Origin: Lotus japonicus
Taxonomy: Eukaryota; Streptophyta; Magnoliopsida; Fabales; Fabaceae
Assembly (NCBI RefSeq): GCF_012489685.1
Contig: NC_080043.1
Location: 61,869,920-61,933,919, forward strand
Reading direction: 5' to 3'
Length of the DNA: 64,000 nucleotides
Notes under the pieces: generated by a model
What the model was told of the DNA's origin: nothing
Database searches by the model: none
The model's input: only the letters and a program-made list of their open reading frames with translations
Shown: in pieces, positions 44,058-54,516 of the stretch
Numbering within the stretch: the first letter of the stretch is position 1
Layout of the letters: every line of letters starts with the position of its first letter
Program-made: the position numbers and the translations under genes

Positions 44058-47049
44058 GCCTGGAGGTGAAGTTGGCTTTGGTGGCAACGAAAAAGGTAAA
44101 ATTGTTGGTACTGGTACTATTTGTGTAGATAGTAGTCCATGCATTGATAATGTTTTATTGGTAGACGGCTTAACTCATAACTTATTGTCTATAAGTCAAT
44201 TAGCTGACAAGGGTTATGATGTTATCTTTAATCAAAAGTCATGTCGGGTTGTAAGTCAGATCGATGGCTCTGTTCTGTTTAACAGCAAGAGGAAGAACAA
44301 CATTTATAAGATCAGATTATCTGAGTTGGAGGCTCAGAATGTGAAGTGCCTTCTGTCTGTTAATGAAGAGCAATGGGTATGGCATAGACGGTTAGGGCAT
44401 GCCAGTATGAGAAAGATTTCTCAGCTGAGCAAGCTAAACCTTGTCAGGGGCTTGCCCACTCTGAAGTTCTCTTCAGACGCTCTTTGTGAAGCATGTCAGA
44501 AAGGTAAATTCACAAAAGTCCCTTTCAAGGCAAAGAATGTTGTCTCAACCTCAAGGCCGTTGGAACTTCTGCATATCGACCTTTTTGGACCAGTGAAAAC
44601 TGAGTCTATAGGTGGCAAGAGATATGGGATGGTCATTGTTGACGACTATAGCCGCTGGACATGGGTAAAGTTTCTAACCCGCAAGGATGAGTCTCATGTT
44701 GTGTTCTCTACCTTCATAGCCCAAGTGCAAAACGAGAAGGCTTGTAGGATTGTGCGTGTCAGAAGTGACCATGGTGGAGAGTTTGAGAATGACAAGTTTG
44801 AGAGTCTGTTTGATTCCTATGGAATTGCACATGATTTCTCTTGTCCCAGAACTCCTCAACAAAATGGTGTTGTTGAGAGGAAGAACAGAACTCTTCAGGA
44901 GATGGCTAGAAACATGCTCCAAGAAACTGGCATGGCTAAGCACTTTTGGGCAGAGACAGTAAACACAACGTGTTACATTCAGAACAGAATCTCGGTGAGA
45001 CCAATTCTGAATAAGACTCCCTATGAATTGTGGAAGAACATAAAACCCAACATTTCTTACTTTATTCCTTTTGGTTGTGTTTGTTATGTTCTTAATACTA
45101 AGGATAGATTGCATAAATTTGATGCTAAGTCTTCTAAATGTCTATTACTTGGTTACTCTGAGAGATCTAAAGGGTTTAGATTTTATAATACTGATGCTAA
45201 AACTATTGAAGAATCTATTCATGTTAGATTTGACGATAAACTTGACTCTGACCAGTCAAAGCTAGTTGAGAAATTTGCAGATTTAAGTATAAATGTTTCT
45301 GACAAAGGCAAAGCTCCAGAGGAAGCTGAGCCAGAGGAAGATGAACCAGAAGAAGAAGCTGGTCCCTCTGATTCACAAACTCTGAAGAAGAGCAGAATCA
45401 CTGCAGCTCATCCTAAGAAATTGATTCTGGGCAACAAAGACGAACCAGTCAGAACCAGATCAGCCTTCAGACCCTCTGAAGAGACCCTACTTAGTATGAA
45501 AGGATTGGTGTCCTTAATTGAAACCAAGTCAATTGATGAAGCTCTTCAGGACAAGGACTGGATTCTGGCCATGGAAGAAGAATTGAATCAATTCTCCAAG
45601 AATGATGTCTGTAGCCTAGTGAAGAAGCCTGAAAGTGTCCATGTAATTGGAACAAAATGGGTGTTCAGAAACAAGTTGAATGAGAAAGGAGATGTAGTCA
45701 GAAACAAGGCAAGGCTTGTCGCCCAAGGCTACAGCCAGCAGGAAGGAATAGACTACACAGAAACATTTGCTCCAGTAGCAAGACTAGAAGCAATCAGACT
45801 GTTGATCTCTTTCTCTGTGAATCACAACATAATTCTACATCAGATGGATGTCAAGAGTGCCTTCCTAAATGGATACATATCAGAGGAAGTCTACGTTCAT
45901 CAACCCCCAGGTTTTGAGGATGAGAAGAACCCAGACCATGTGTTCAAGTTGAAGAAATCACTCTATGGTCTGAAGCAAGCTCCTAGAGCATGGTATGAGA
46001 GACTCAGCTCATTCCTTATGGAGAATAAGTTTGTGAGGGGTAAAGTAGATACAACTCTCTTTTGCAAAACTTACAAAGATGATATCTTAATTGTGCAAAT
46101 TTATGTTGATGATATTATATTTGGTTCTGCTAATCAATCTCAATGCAAAGAATTTTCTGAGATGATGCAGGCTGAATTTGAGATGAGTATGATGGGAGAA
46201 CTTAAGTACTTTCTGGAAATACAAGTTGATCAAACACCAGAAGGAACATATATCCATCAGAGCAAGTACACTAAAGAACTTCTGAAGAAGTTCAATATGC
46301 TGGATTCTACAGTGGCTAAGACTCCATTGCATCCTACATGCATTCTGGAGAAAGAAGATGCAAGTGGTAAAGTCTGTCAGAAGTTCTGTCGTGGTATGAT
46401 AGGATCACTTCTATACTTAACTGCATCTAGGCCAGATATATTGTTTAGTGTTCATTTATGTGCTCGTTTCCAATCAGATCCAAGGGAAACCCACTTAACA
46501 GCTGTTAAGAGGATCCTAAGGTATCTGTAAGGTACCACTAACCTTGGCTTGATGTATAAGAAAACATTAGAGTATAAGCTTTCAGGTTATTGTGATGCTG
46601 ATTATGCTGGAGATAGAACAGAGAGAAAAAGCACTTCTGAAAATTGTCAATTTCTGGGAAGCAACTTAGTCTCATGGGCAAGTAAGAGGCAATCAACCAT
46701 TACACTATCAACTGCAGAGGCAGAATATATCTCAGCATCAATATGCAGCACTCAGATGCTCTGGATGAAACATCAGCTGGAGGATTATCAAATCCTAGAG
46801 AGCAATATCTCAATCTATTGTGATAACACTGCTGCAATTTCATTGAGTAAGAATCCTATCTTACATTCAAGGGCAAAGCACATTGAGGTAAAGTATCACT
46901 TTATTAGAGATTATGTACAGAAGGGCGTACTTCTTCTGAAGTTTGTTGATACGGACCATCAATGGGCAGATATCTTTACAAAGCCCTTAGCAGAGGATAG
47001 ATTTAATTTCATTCTGAAAAATCTGAATATGGACTTTTGTCCAGCATGA
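43945..47049 (+). pseudogene. pol: Copia2 pol with one nonsense codon in the RT-RNase H region
   Basis: The frame has the same 1,034-residue length and domain order as Copia1 pol: protease DSGCSRH, pre-integrase WHRRLGHAS, integrase, RT with YVDD, RNase H with [13 protein letters not shown] at 46528-46530 follows RYL, where Copia1 has AAA (Lys). The frame is otherwise open to 47049. RT is complete but RNase H would be lost, so this copy could not reverse-transcribe on its own. A further substitution, LEIQVD for LGIQVD in RT, is also visible. Confidence 0.92.
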
Positions 47050-47491
47050 AGATGGATCAGAACCTCTGACTATGATGCTTCTTCATCAGAAGATGTCTAG
47101 TCCAGAAGGTAACTCTATCAGAGCTTATGTACCCATTGGTGCTGACTCTGAAGCTGAGACAGTAAACGTGTGTCAGTATCTATGACACATAGTTCCTTGT
47201 GCCCGTTTTGACAATCTGTTGTAATGAGTGTTGATGTGCTTCTCTCCTGCGTGTGATAGGTGTATTTACTGTTACTATCTATCTTTAATTTTTAACCGTT
47301 GATTTTAAGTAGCTTTTTGAATCAACAACGGTTGCTTGTCAAAACCCACTATACACACACAATCTCCTACACTTACGGTTTTACTCTCTCTCTCTTCAGT
47401 TTTTCAAAACTTCTTACCCACGATCTCTCTCTCGCTCTCTATTCATCCTTCACCTTCATCTTCAACCCAAAACCTTCAACCGACTCCAAAA

Positions 47492-50371
47492 ATGGTGAGA
47501 CAAACCAAAACTGAAGCTGCGGATGCAACCAGGTTCCCTCACATGGTAGTAGGTCAAGCTACAGGCCAATTGGGTCCTGAGAACCCAAATCAAAGTCAAG
47601 CGTCAGAAAAGATGATTTCAATCGCAGAGCGGGGCTGTGCCGTTCACTGCGTTTATGCTCCGAAAGAACTCCAAGTACTTGTAGAGTGGAGATTCGACCT
47701 GGACAACATTGCTGCAAATGGGTATGACCCGCGTCCTGAAGTTCAAGCTCAGGGATGGGAAGAGTACTTCAACAGGCTCAGAGGACCAATTTATGACAAA
47801 TTGGTCAAGGAATTCTGGAAGCATGCCGACTGCGATGACACTCAAGTGGTCTCCTACATTGCTGGAAGGAGAATCATCATCACTGAGAAGTCGATTGTGA
47901 ATCTGCTGGGTGCAGACACTGGAAATGGGTATCGATTTCAACTGACAGAATCGAAGCTGAAACCCAGAACCAAGGATGAAACCAACAAGACTCTATACAC
48001 CACCTACAAACCGGGCAAGAGTGACTACAAGATGGTGGATCTTCATCCCAAACTCAGAATCTGGCCCAAGATTCTTCTTCACTGCATCAATCAAAGGCCG
48101 AAGGGTAGCTCTCCTGACTACATCAACTTCTTCCAGAAGGCGATGTTATTCTTCATTCAAGATAAGAAGAAGATCTGCCTCCCCTTCTTATTGTTCTCTT
48201 ACCTGAAGGAATGTATCAGGAAGTCAAGAACTACTGCCTCCATCAAGTCTGCCATCAAGTACATCCCCTTTGGGAGATTGCTTTCAGATCTCTTCATTGA
48301 AAGTAAATTCGTAGAAGATCTGATCAATGCAGGCTGCACAGAAGATCTGTCCACAATAGTCAGTGATGTCTTCACTGCCACATCCTTGAAGAAGATGGGC
48401 TTGATCAAGAAGAAAATTGCCCCTGGTCATGAAGATACGTCTGCTGAAATCAGGCAAAGAAGGGTGCCTCTGGATGACTTCCCTCTGTGGACCCAAGCAG
48501 ACAATCCAGAAGCGATATTGTGCTACATTGATGGTCTGAAGCAACAAGGATATGAAATTGATGTAGATGAGTTCTTCAGAAGTTTGCCACCAGCTCAAGA
48601 GTTTGACTCTCCTCCCAAGAGGAAAGTTCAGAGGAAGATGGTCTTAGAAGAATTCTCTGAGGAGTCTGATGTTCCTCTGAAGAGGAAGAAGAAGGCTGAT
48701 CAGCCTAAGAGGAAACATGCTGAAACCACCAAGCCAGATGATGGTGACGATGGCGATAATGAAGATGGTCCTTCTCCTCCCAAGAAGAAGAAGAAACAAG
48801 TCAGAATCGTGGTGAAGGCTACACGTGTGGAACCTGCTGCTACAGTCATCAGGATGGAGACTTCTACTAGAGTGACTCGGTTTGCCGTGCGTACAAGTAA
48901 GTCTGCTATCATTGAATCTGATGATGATTTAAATTCTATTGATGCACTTCCCATTTCTACCCTTCTCAAACGCACATCCACCCAACTCACTACTATCCTA
49001 GAGTCTCAACCTGCTGTCCAAACCACATCTCCACCAAATTCCCCAATGTCTTCCTTTTTCCAACCTTCTCAACAAGAAGCCCCTCTGTGGAATATGCTTC
49101 AAACCCCACGTCCAGATGAACCAACCTCACCCATCACAATTCAACAAGAACCCATAATTCTTGAACCCTCTGAACATGAACCAATCATTCCTCCACAACC
49201 AGAACATGAACCCAGAACGTCTGATCACTTTGTCCCCAGAGCATCAGAACGTCCGGTTGCCAGAACCACTGATACTGATCCTTCCACTTCCTATACTCCT
49301 GTATCATTCACAATCAACGTTGCTGACTCCTCACCTTCCAACAACTCTGAGTCACATCGTAAATTCATGGAGGTCAGAAAAGAAAAAGTGTCTGCCATCC
49401 CAGAGTATTACCTTACGGTCCCAAGCCCTAGGAGATACCCTGGACCTAGACCAGAACGTCTAGTTGACCCAGATGATCCTATCCCGGCTGACCCTTTGCA
49501 TGAGGCAGACCCTTTAGCCCAACAAGCTCAACCTGACCCTGTCCATCAAGAGCCAGTTCAACCAGAACTAGAACACTCTGTGTCTAACCACTCTTCGGAT
49601 AGATCACCCCATCCTCTGGTTGAAACTTCTGAACCTCACCTTGGAGCCTCTGAACCAAATGTCCAAACCTTTGACATTGGCTCTCCTCAAGGTGCTTCTG
49701 AGGCAAACAGTAGCAATCACCCAACCTCTCCTGAAACCAACCTCTCTATTGTTCCCTACACATACCTCAGACCAACCTCTCTCTCTGAGTGCATTAATGT
49801 TTTAAATCATGAAGCTTCATTGATGCTACGCAATGTGCAAGGTCACACTGACCTGAGTGAGAATGCTGAATCTGTTGCTGAAGAGTGGAATAGTCTGAGT
49901 ACTTGGTTAGTAGCTCAGGTTCCTATTATGATGAGGCATCTGACTGCAGAAAGGGATCAGAGGATTGAGGCTGCTAGGCAGCGGTTTACAAGGAGAGTGG
50001 CTCTTCATGAACAACAGCAAAGAAATAAGCTCCTTGAAGTTGTTGAAGAGGCCAGAAGAAAGGAAGAGCAAGCAGAGGAAGCTGCACGTCAAGCAGCAGC
50101 TCAAGCTGAACAAGCACGATTAGAAGCTGAGAGACTTGAAGCTGAAGCTGAAGCCATTAGATGCCAAGCACTTGCACCAGTGGTCTTTACTCCTGCTGCT
50201 TCTGCTTCCATTCCAGCTCATCAATCTGCTCAGAATGTTCCTTCTAGCTCCACACAGTCAAGCTCTTCCAGACTCGATCTCATGGAACAACGTCTTGATA
50301 CTCATGAGTCTCTGCTGATGGACATGAAGCAAATTCTTAAGGAACTTCTGCGTCGCTCTGACAAGCCCTAG
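47492..50371 (+). CDS. Copia2 envelope-like gene (intact, 959 residues)
   Basis: The open frame extends up to a Met at 47336, but the Met at 47492 (MVRQTKTEAADA) is preferred. The 52 upstream residues are translated from a CT-rich leader, and the Copia1 alignment starts well at this Met. Residues about 45-320 form a globular domain shared with legume 'envelope-like' or 'putative plant transposon' proteins. A lysine-rich nuclear-type signal (PPKKKKKQVRIVV) lies near 430. A long Pro/Ser/Glu-rich disordered middle runs to about 760. A coiled coil rich in Ala and Glu lies near 850-890, and a short helical end finishes the protein. There is no signal peptide or evident membrane helix, so a surface role is doubtful. 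The gene starts 440 bp after pol and needs its own or a spliced mRNA. Confidence 0.85.
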   Translation: MVRQTKTEAADATRFPHMVVGQATGQLGPENPNQSQASEKMISIAERGCAVHCVYAPKELQVLVEWRFDLDNIAANGYDPRPEVQAQGWEEYFNRLRGPIYDKLVKEFWKHADCDDTQVVSYIAGRRIIITEKSIVNLLGADTGNGYRFQLTESKLKPRTKDETNKTLYTTYKPGKSDYKMVDLHPKLRIWPKILLHCINQRPKGSSPDYINFFQKAMLFFIQDKKKICLPFLLFSYLKECIRKSRTTASIKSAIKYIPFGRLLSDLFIESKFVEDLINAGCTEDLSTIVSDVFTATSLKKMGLIKKKIAPGHEDTSAEIRQRRVPLDDFPLWTQADNPEAILCYIDGLKQQGYEIDVDEFFRSLPPAQEFDSPPKRKVQRKMVLEEFSEESDVPLKRKKKADQPKRKHAETTKPDDGDDGDNEDGPSPPKKKKKQVRIVVKATRVEPAATVIRMETSTRVTRFAVRTSKSAIIESDDDLNSIDALPISTLLKRTSTQLTTILESQPAVQTTSPPNSPMSSFFQPSQQEAPLWNMLQTPRPDEPTSPITIQQEPIILEPSEHEPIIPPQPEHEPRTSDHFVPRASERPVARTTDTDPSTSYTPVSFTINVADSSPSNNSESHRKFMEVRKEKVSAIPEYYLTVPSPRRYPGPRPERLVDPDDPIPADPLHEADPLAQQAQPDPVHQEPVQPELEHSVSNHSSDRSPHPLVETSEPHLGASEPNVQTFDIGSPQGASEANSSNHPTSPETNLSIVPYTYLRPTSLSECINVLNHEASLMLRNVQGHTDLSENAESVAEEWNSLSTWLVAQVPIMMRHLTAERDQRIEAARQRFTRRVALHEQQQRNKLLEVVEEARRKEEQAEEAARQAAAQAEQARLEAERLEAEAEAIRCQALAPVVFTPAASASIPAHQSAQNVPSSSTQSSSSRLDLMEQRLDTHESLLMDMKQILKELLRRSDKP

Positions 50372-50479
50372 TCTTAGGATCTCTTCGTTTTCTCTCTTAA
50401 CTTAGTTTTATTTTAACTTTTTTATTTTCTTTAAGTTACTTTAGTTGTTATGCTTTGTTCGTTGTTGTTTATCATTGCA

Positions 50480-50503
50480 CATATATATATATATATATAT
50501 ATA
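50480..50503. repeat. (AT)n microsatellite
   Basis: About a dozen AT dinucleotides in the spacer between the two convergent genes of Copia2. Copia1 has only a short ATATATAGATA at the equivalent place. Confidence 0.85.
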
Positions 50504-50536
50504 TTTATCACATTGTGTTTTCAAAATTTTCTTTCC

Positions 50537-50542
50537 TTTATT
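50537..50542 (-). terminator. Polyadenylation signal of the Copia2 small antisense gene
   Basis: AATAAA on the minus strand, 45 bp after the stop codon. Confidence 0.55.
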
Positions 50543-50586
50543 CATATCAATTCTGTTTTTACATCATACATTTTCTTTCCTAAACT

Positions 50587-50979
50587 CTAGAATGGAGGAT
50601 CCCTCCTCATTCTTCTGCACTCTTGGCGCTGCTCTGCCCTATTTTTCTCCAGACGATCCAAAGTATACTGGATGTTGTTGAGACTGACGTTTAGCTCATC
50701 CCTCTCCAGAACCTCTTCTGTCGTCTTGAGCTTCTTTTCTATGGTTTCTTTCTCTTCCAGCAGCCTCAGCTCAAGCTGGCTGAGTTCTTGAATTTCTTCC
50801 ACGAAGGCAAGGAATTCCTTCAAGTCATTCTTCAGCTCTGGACAAAGGTCCTTTTCAAGCAGTGTCCTCGTCAGCTCTGGTATGGTCTTTGTACCATCTG
50901 GATGTCTTATGTTAAGGAACAAGTCCTCCTCGAAGGCCTTTCTTCTGAGCTCTTCCAGTGCTACCATGTATGATGCCAT
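50587..50979 (-). CDS. Copia2 small antisense gene: 130-residue coiled-coil protein
   Basis: An intact ORF on the strand opposite gag-pol, the same length as the Copia1 homologue and gap-free against it (27 differences by eye, about 79% identical). Gag and pol are visibly closer between the two elements, so this gene evolves faster yet stays open. It begins MASYMVALEELRRKAFEEDL, has an EFLAFVEEIQELS core, and ends RRMRRDPPF. A TATA box on the minus strand (51040-51032) and AATAAA (50542-50537) bracket it. It converges with the envelope-like gene 215 bp away. Function is unknown; a dimerising helical protein is the most that the sequence supports. Confidence 0.8.
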   Translation of the reverse strand: MASYMVALEELRRKAFEEDLFLNIRHPDGTKTIPELTRTLLEKDLCPELKNDLKEFLAFVEEIQELSQLELRLLEEKETIEKKLKTTEEVLERDELNVSLNNIQYTLDRLEKNRAEQRQECRRMRRDPPF

Positions 50980-51031
50980 TTTTCTTTTTATGGAATCGAT
51001 CGAGTTGTGAAGCTTACCCTCCTCTAACTCG

Positions 51032-51040
51032 CTTTATATA
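51032..51040 (-). promoter_or_regulatory. TATA box of the Copia2 small antisense gene
   Basis: TATATAAAG on the minus strand, 53 bp before the ATG. Upstream, the CTCGAGAAAC-GTAGGAGCA stretch is shared with Copia1, so promoter sequence as well as TATA box is kept. Confidence 0.7.
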
Positions 51041-51751
51041 AGCTTCATTCGCTCTTGGAAGTTATTGCTCCTACAGTTTCTCGAGGTTAAGTCCTTGGTA
51101 AATGAAGTTCTCTTTACTCCCGTGGCCGGTGGTAAACGATTCTTATTTTGCATTAACTCCCTTCTTTACTTCGCGTAACTCTCATTCTTCCCGCGTTTAT
51201 TTCTCCATCTTTTCACTCAGACCTTCTCTGAGGGGGAGTACCTTGTACTTCAAGCTGAGTTTTTCACACCCCATACTTTTTGCTTATGACAAAAAGGGGG
51301 AGTACACCTAGTTTTTGATGTGTAGTGTGATGTACTTTGGAGAATTTTAGAGTTCCACTGTTATGACCATAGATGTGTCACTGGGCAAATACAAGGAATA
51401 CATTTCACTTCTTCTGAAGTGATTCTATTTGACTCTGATACCACTTAACGTTGACTCTGAATACGTATGCGCTCCGATTATTATATTTCATCTATGTCAT
51501 GCGCTTTCACTCTGAACTCTTACATTATTTAGCTCAGAATCTAGACATCTCTAACGTTTTCATTAAGTCTTAGATTCAGGGGGAGCTATGCTCAGAATCA
51601 AGCTGTGACTTGGATTCAGAATGAGAAAAATACACTAGTCACATCAGGATAAGTCTTATTCTATATCTCTAAACTCTGAGTGAATTCAGTTTACTGTTTA
51701 AGAATTGTTCATCAAAATACTTAGTTTTGTCATCATCAAAAAGGGGGAGAT
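51041..51751 (+). other. Copia2 3' non-coding region with four polypurine tracts
   Basis: GAGGGGGAGT near 51231-51239, AAAAAGGGGGAGT at 51291-51303, CAGGGGGAGC near 51578-51587 and AAAAAGGGGGAGA at 51738-51750, the last directly before the 3' LTR. The first part doubles as upstream region of the antisense gene. Confidence 0.8.
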
Positions 51752-52963
51752 TGTTAGATCAAGTTTTGATCGAGTAGTACAACTCTATGTTTTGATGATT
51801 ATAAGTTAACATTTGAGTACGAACAATTATGGTACTCTAACGTGTTTTTCTGAGTGTGCTATTTATAAGCTCTGACCTCAATTTAATCTCACACAAATCA
51901 GAAGCACTGTGCATAAAGAGTGACCCAAGCAACGCTTTCGCAACATCTATGTTCACTCTGAACAGTAGAAATGCTTCAGAAGATCTGAAGTTATACAAGC
52001 TCTGATATGGACTCAGTCACTTGAAGTTATGAAGATCCAGAAGTTCTGACAACCAAGAAACTCTGAAGGTTCAGATGTTCTGATGGTGTAGAAGACTCTG
52101 AAGATCCAGAAGCTGAATAGTGAAAACTCTGATGTCCAGAAGCAAGAAACTCTGAAGACCATGTACTTCCCTCTGAGTTCAGAATCAGAAGATACAACGG
52201 TCAGAGGATCTGTGCTTTCCCCCTCTGACTCTGATCAACCGGCTTCACAAGTTCCAACATGAAGCATTCCCCTGATCAGAAGTCTCCTAGGTTTAAAGGT
52301 CAAGTCACTATCCAAGTACAAAAGCAAATGTAGTATCCTGACGACCTACCTAACATTCTCAGCCACAGCAGAAGCTGGAATTTCTAGAACTGCCCTCCAA
52401 CGGTAGCATTTCCATGCAACGATTCAAACCCTAATCCTTGGAGTATAAATAGAGGCTGAAGTTTGAAAGATGCGGTTGGAAGAATTACACACGCGCAAGC
52501 TATATTCAAAAACCTTCTAAGCATTCTTTCATCTGAATTCATTGTGTTTACCATTAGCTTTTCAGAAGCAAATCCTTTGTAAACATTCTTTCTTAAACAG
52601 TTTGTTTAGTTACCTTTAGGAGATCAAGGTCGATCGGATCCTAGAGAAGACTAAGAGAGTGAATCTTAGTGTGAGCTAAGTCAGTGTAATTGTTAGTCAC
52701 TTGTAGGTTTCAAGTGCAGTTGTAACACTTTACCTGATTAGTGGATTGCCTTCATTCTAAGAAGGAAGAAATCACCTTAACGGGTGGACTGGATTAGCTT
52801 AAGGGATTTATCAAGTGAACCGGGATAAAAATCCTTTTGTGCTTTTCTATCTCTTATCTTTAACACTTAGTTCTCGAAAGATTTGTTAAAATCTTTAAGG
52901 TGGAAGTTTTATCTTGAAAACGTTATTCAAACCCCCTTTTCTACCGTTTTTCATACCTCTTCA
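51752..52963 (+). repeat. Copia2 3' LTR
   Basis: A 1,212-bp partner of 40867-42077 with about 18 substitutions and a few short indels (CCTTCA against CCTCTTCA at the end). Confidence 0.95.
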
Positions 52964-52968
52964 CCTAG

Positions 52969-53271
52969 CAGAGCTTAGTAAATGGTAATAGTCTAATTCA
53001 GTTGATTAATGAGTCCCAAAGTCCCTTACATTGAATGTCAAGTCCCCTTAAATAGAGGTTACTTAGGCCCCAAATTTCAACTCTAATGGGCTTGTTGGGC
53101 CGTACTACTTTAGGCTCAACTCTCTTACATGTGCTCATCGCCCTAGGCGGTTGCCCAAAGGAGAGGTCTACTAATTTCCTAGGTCAACCAGTTTTCCCTT
53201 GGTGCGCGAAACTCTGAGGCCCTACTGCCTCTGGGCGAGTCCCTCTAAGGCCTGGGGGCTCGCCCAATCCA
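52969..53271 (-). repeat. Gypsy2 3' LTR, inner part
   Basis: It matches the right LTR on both sides of solo LTR C (for example CCCTTACATTGAATGTCAAG at 53021 and 63378, and GGGCTCGCCCA near 53255 and 63610). Together with 40819-40866 it makes a 351-bp LTR. Confidence 0.8.
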
Positions 53272-53324
53272 CAAGACACCAAGCTTGAAGCATGAAAGCG
53301 CAATGTGTCTTTAAAAATGCCTTC

Positions 53325-54158
53325 AATTCTACTAGATGTGATCATGAACCCCAAAAACTTTCCACCTTGAATCCTAAAAGAACATTTATCAGGATTTAGG
53401 CGCAAGTTTTGCTTCCTAATTTCGCCAAAAGCCTCTGCCAAGTCCTCATAATGGCTCACTCCCACAACTGATTTCACTATCATATCATCGACATACACTT
53501 CCATATTCTTTCCAATTTGCGCTGCGAAGACTCTACCCATAAGCCGCTGGTAAGTTGCCCCTGCATTTTTCAACCCGAAAGGCATCGTTCGATAACAATA
53601 ATTGACCCTGGCGGTCATGAACGTCGTCTTATCTTCATCCGCCTGATGCATGCGAATTTGGTTGTATCCTAAATAAGCTTCCATTAAACTAAGCAACTCG
53701 TTTCCTGACGCCCCATCATCTAGCTTATCAATACTTGGTAAAGGGTAGGAATCCTTGGGGCAAGCCTTGTCGAGATCAGTAAAAATCGTACACATCCTCC
53801 ATATGTCGTTCGCCTTTTTCACCATCACCACATTTTCCAGCCATGTAGGTTCCTTAATTAATTGAGCCGCCAAGAGGTTGTCTGCCTCTTGTTGTACAAC
53901 TTTGTCCTTCTCATCGCCTATGCATCTACGGGTCTGTGCCACTAGTTTGATTCTTGGGTTTAAAGCCAACTTATGACAGATAAAGTTTGGATATATTCCA
54001 TGCACATCCTTGATAGTCCACGCGAATAAATCTAGATTCTCACTTAGCAAGTTCGCCAGCCGATCCTCCTGCTCCTTAGAAAGTCTAGTCCCCACCTTTA
54101 GAACTCTCACGCCAAATCTCAAAGTCTTAGTCTCCTCAATGGACTCTGGCCTGTTCAA
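53325..54158 (-). pseudogene. pol: Gypsy2 RT, truncated by internal deletion
   Basis: The frame 54158-53184 is open, but only residues 1-278 or so are RT: FTDLDKACPKDSYPLPSIDK, LSLMEAYLGYNQIRM, MPFGLKNAGATYQR and the catalytic YVDD. After GFMITSSRIE the sequence jumps to the 3' end of the element and its LTR, so the remaining codons are not protein-derived. The junction near 53321-53328 lies in AATTGAAGG, a candidate microhomology. The thumb, RNase H and integrase are gone. Upstream, 54510-54160 carries the decayed protease-RT linker with stops. Confidence 0.85.
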
Positions 54159-54516
54159 TCGCCCCTCGCCCCTGGGATCTCAGCTTTCAAGCGGTGTGTC
54201 TATTTTGTAGCACCTATGACCAGTTGTCGTGTTCAAACAATTGTTGTAACATTCCCACGCTCGTTTCTTATCCACCTTGATCCGCCCAATCTAGCAATTA
54301 TCCAGCGGGTATTTGACCGCCAAATGAGCCATTGAAATCACTACACACAGGCAATTTAAAGTGTTTCTTCCGATAATAATATTGTAGCAAGCCACCACTT
54401 TCAACACCTAATACCGTACCCTCAATACCTTTACATTTTCTCCTTCACCAAAGATTGTATCAAGATCTAGATACCCTCGCACCCAAACCTGCTCACCCAC
54501 AAACCCAACAAGTATT

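Larger units (their letters stand above)
40867..52963 (+). mobile_element. Copia2: complete Sirevirus, plus strand, inserted in the Gypsy2 LTR
   Basis: A 12,097-bp element with the target duplication CCTAG at 40862-40866 and 52964-52968. It belongs to the same family as Copia1: LTR, initiator-Met-tRNA primer site, gag, pol, envelope-like gene, small antisense gene, four polypurine tracts, LTR. The LTRs differ by about 18 substitutions plus small indels (about 1.5%), so it is older than Copia1. Its envelope-like ORF is complete, but pol has one nonsense codon. Confidence 0.95.

Noticed and set aside
47336..47491. N-terminal extension MSKPTIHT... as a signal peptide of the envelope-like protein
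   Set aside because: It is translated from a CT-rich leader, aligns poorly between Copia1 and Copia2, and the conserved protein starts at the next Met.
53184..53320. C-terminal 45 codons of the Gypsy2 RT frame
   Set aside because: They are read through from the deletion junction into LTR sequence and are not protein-derived.
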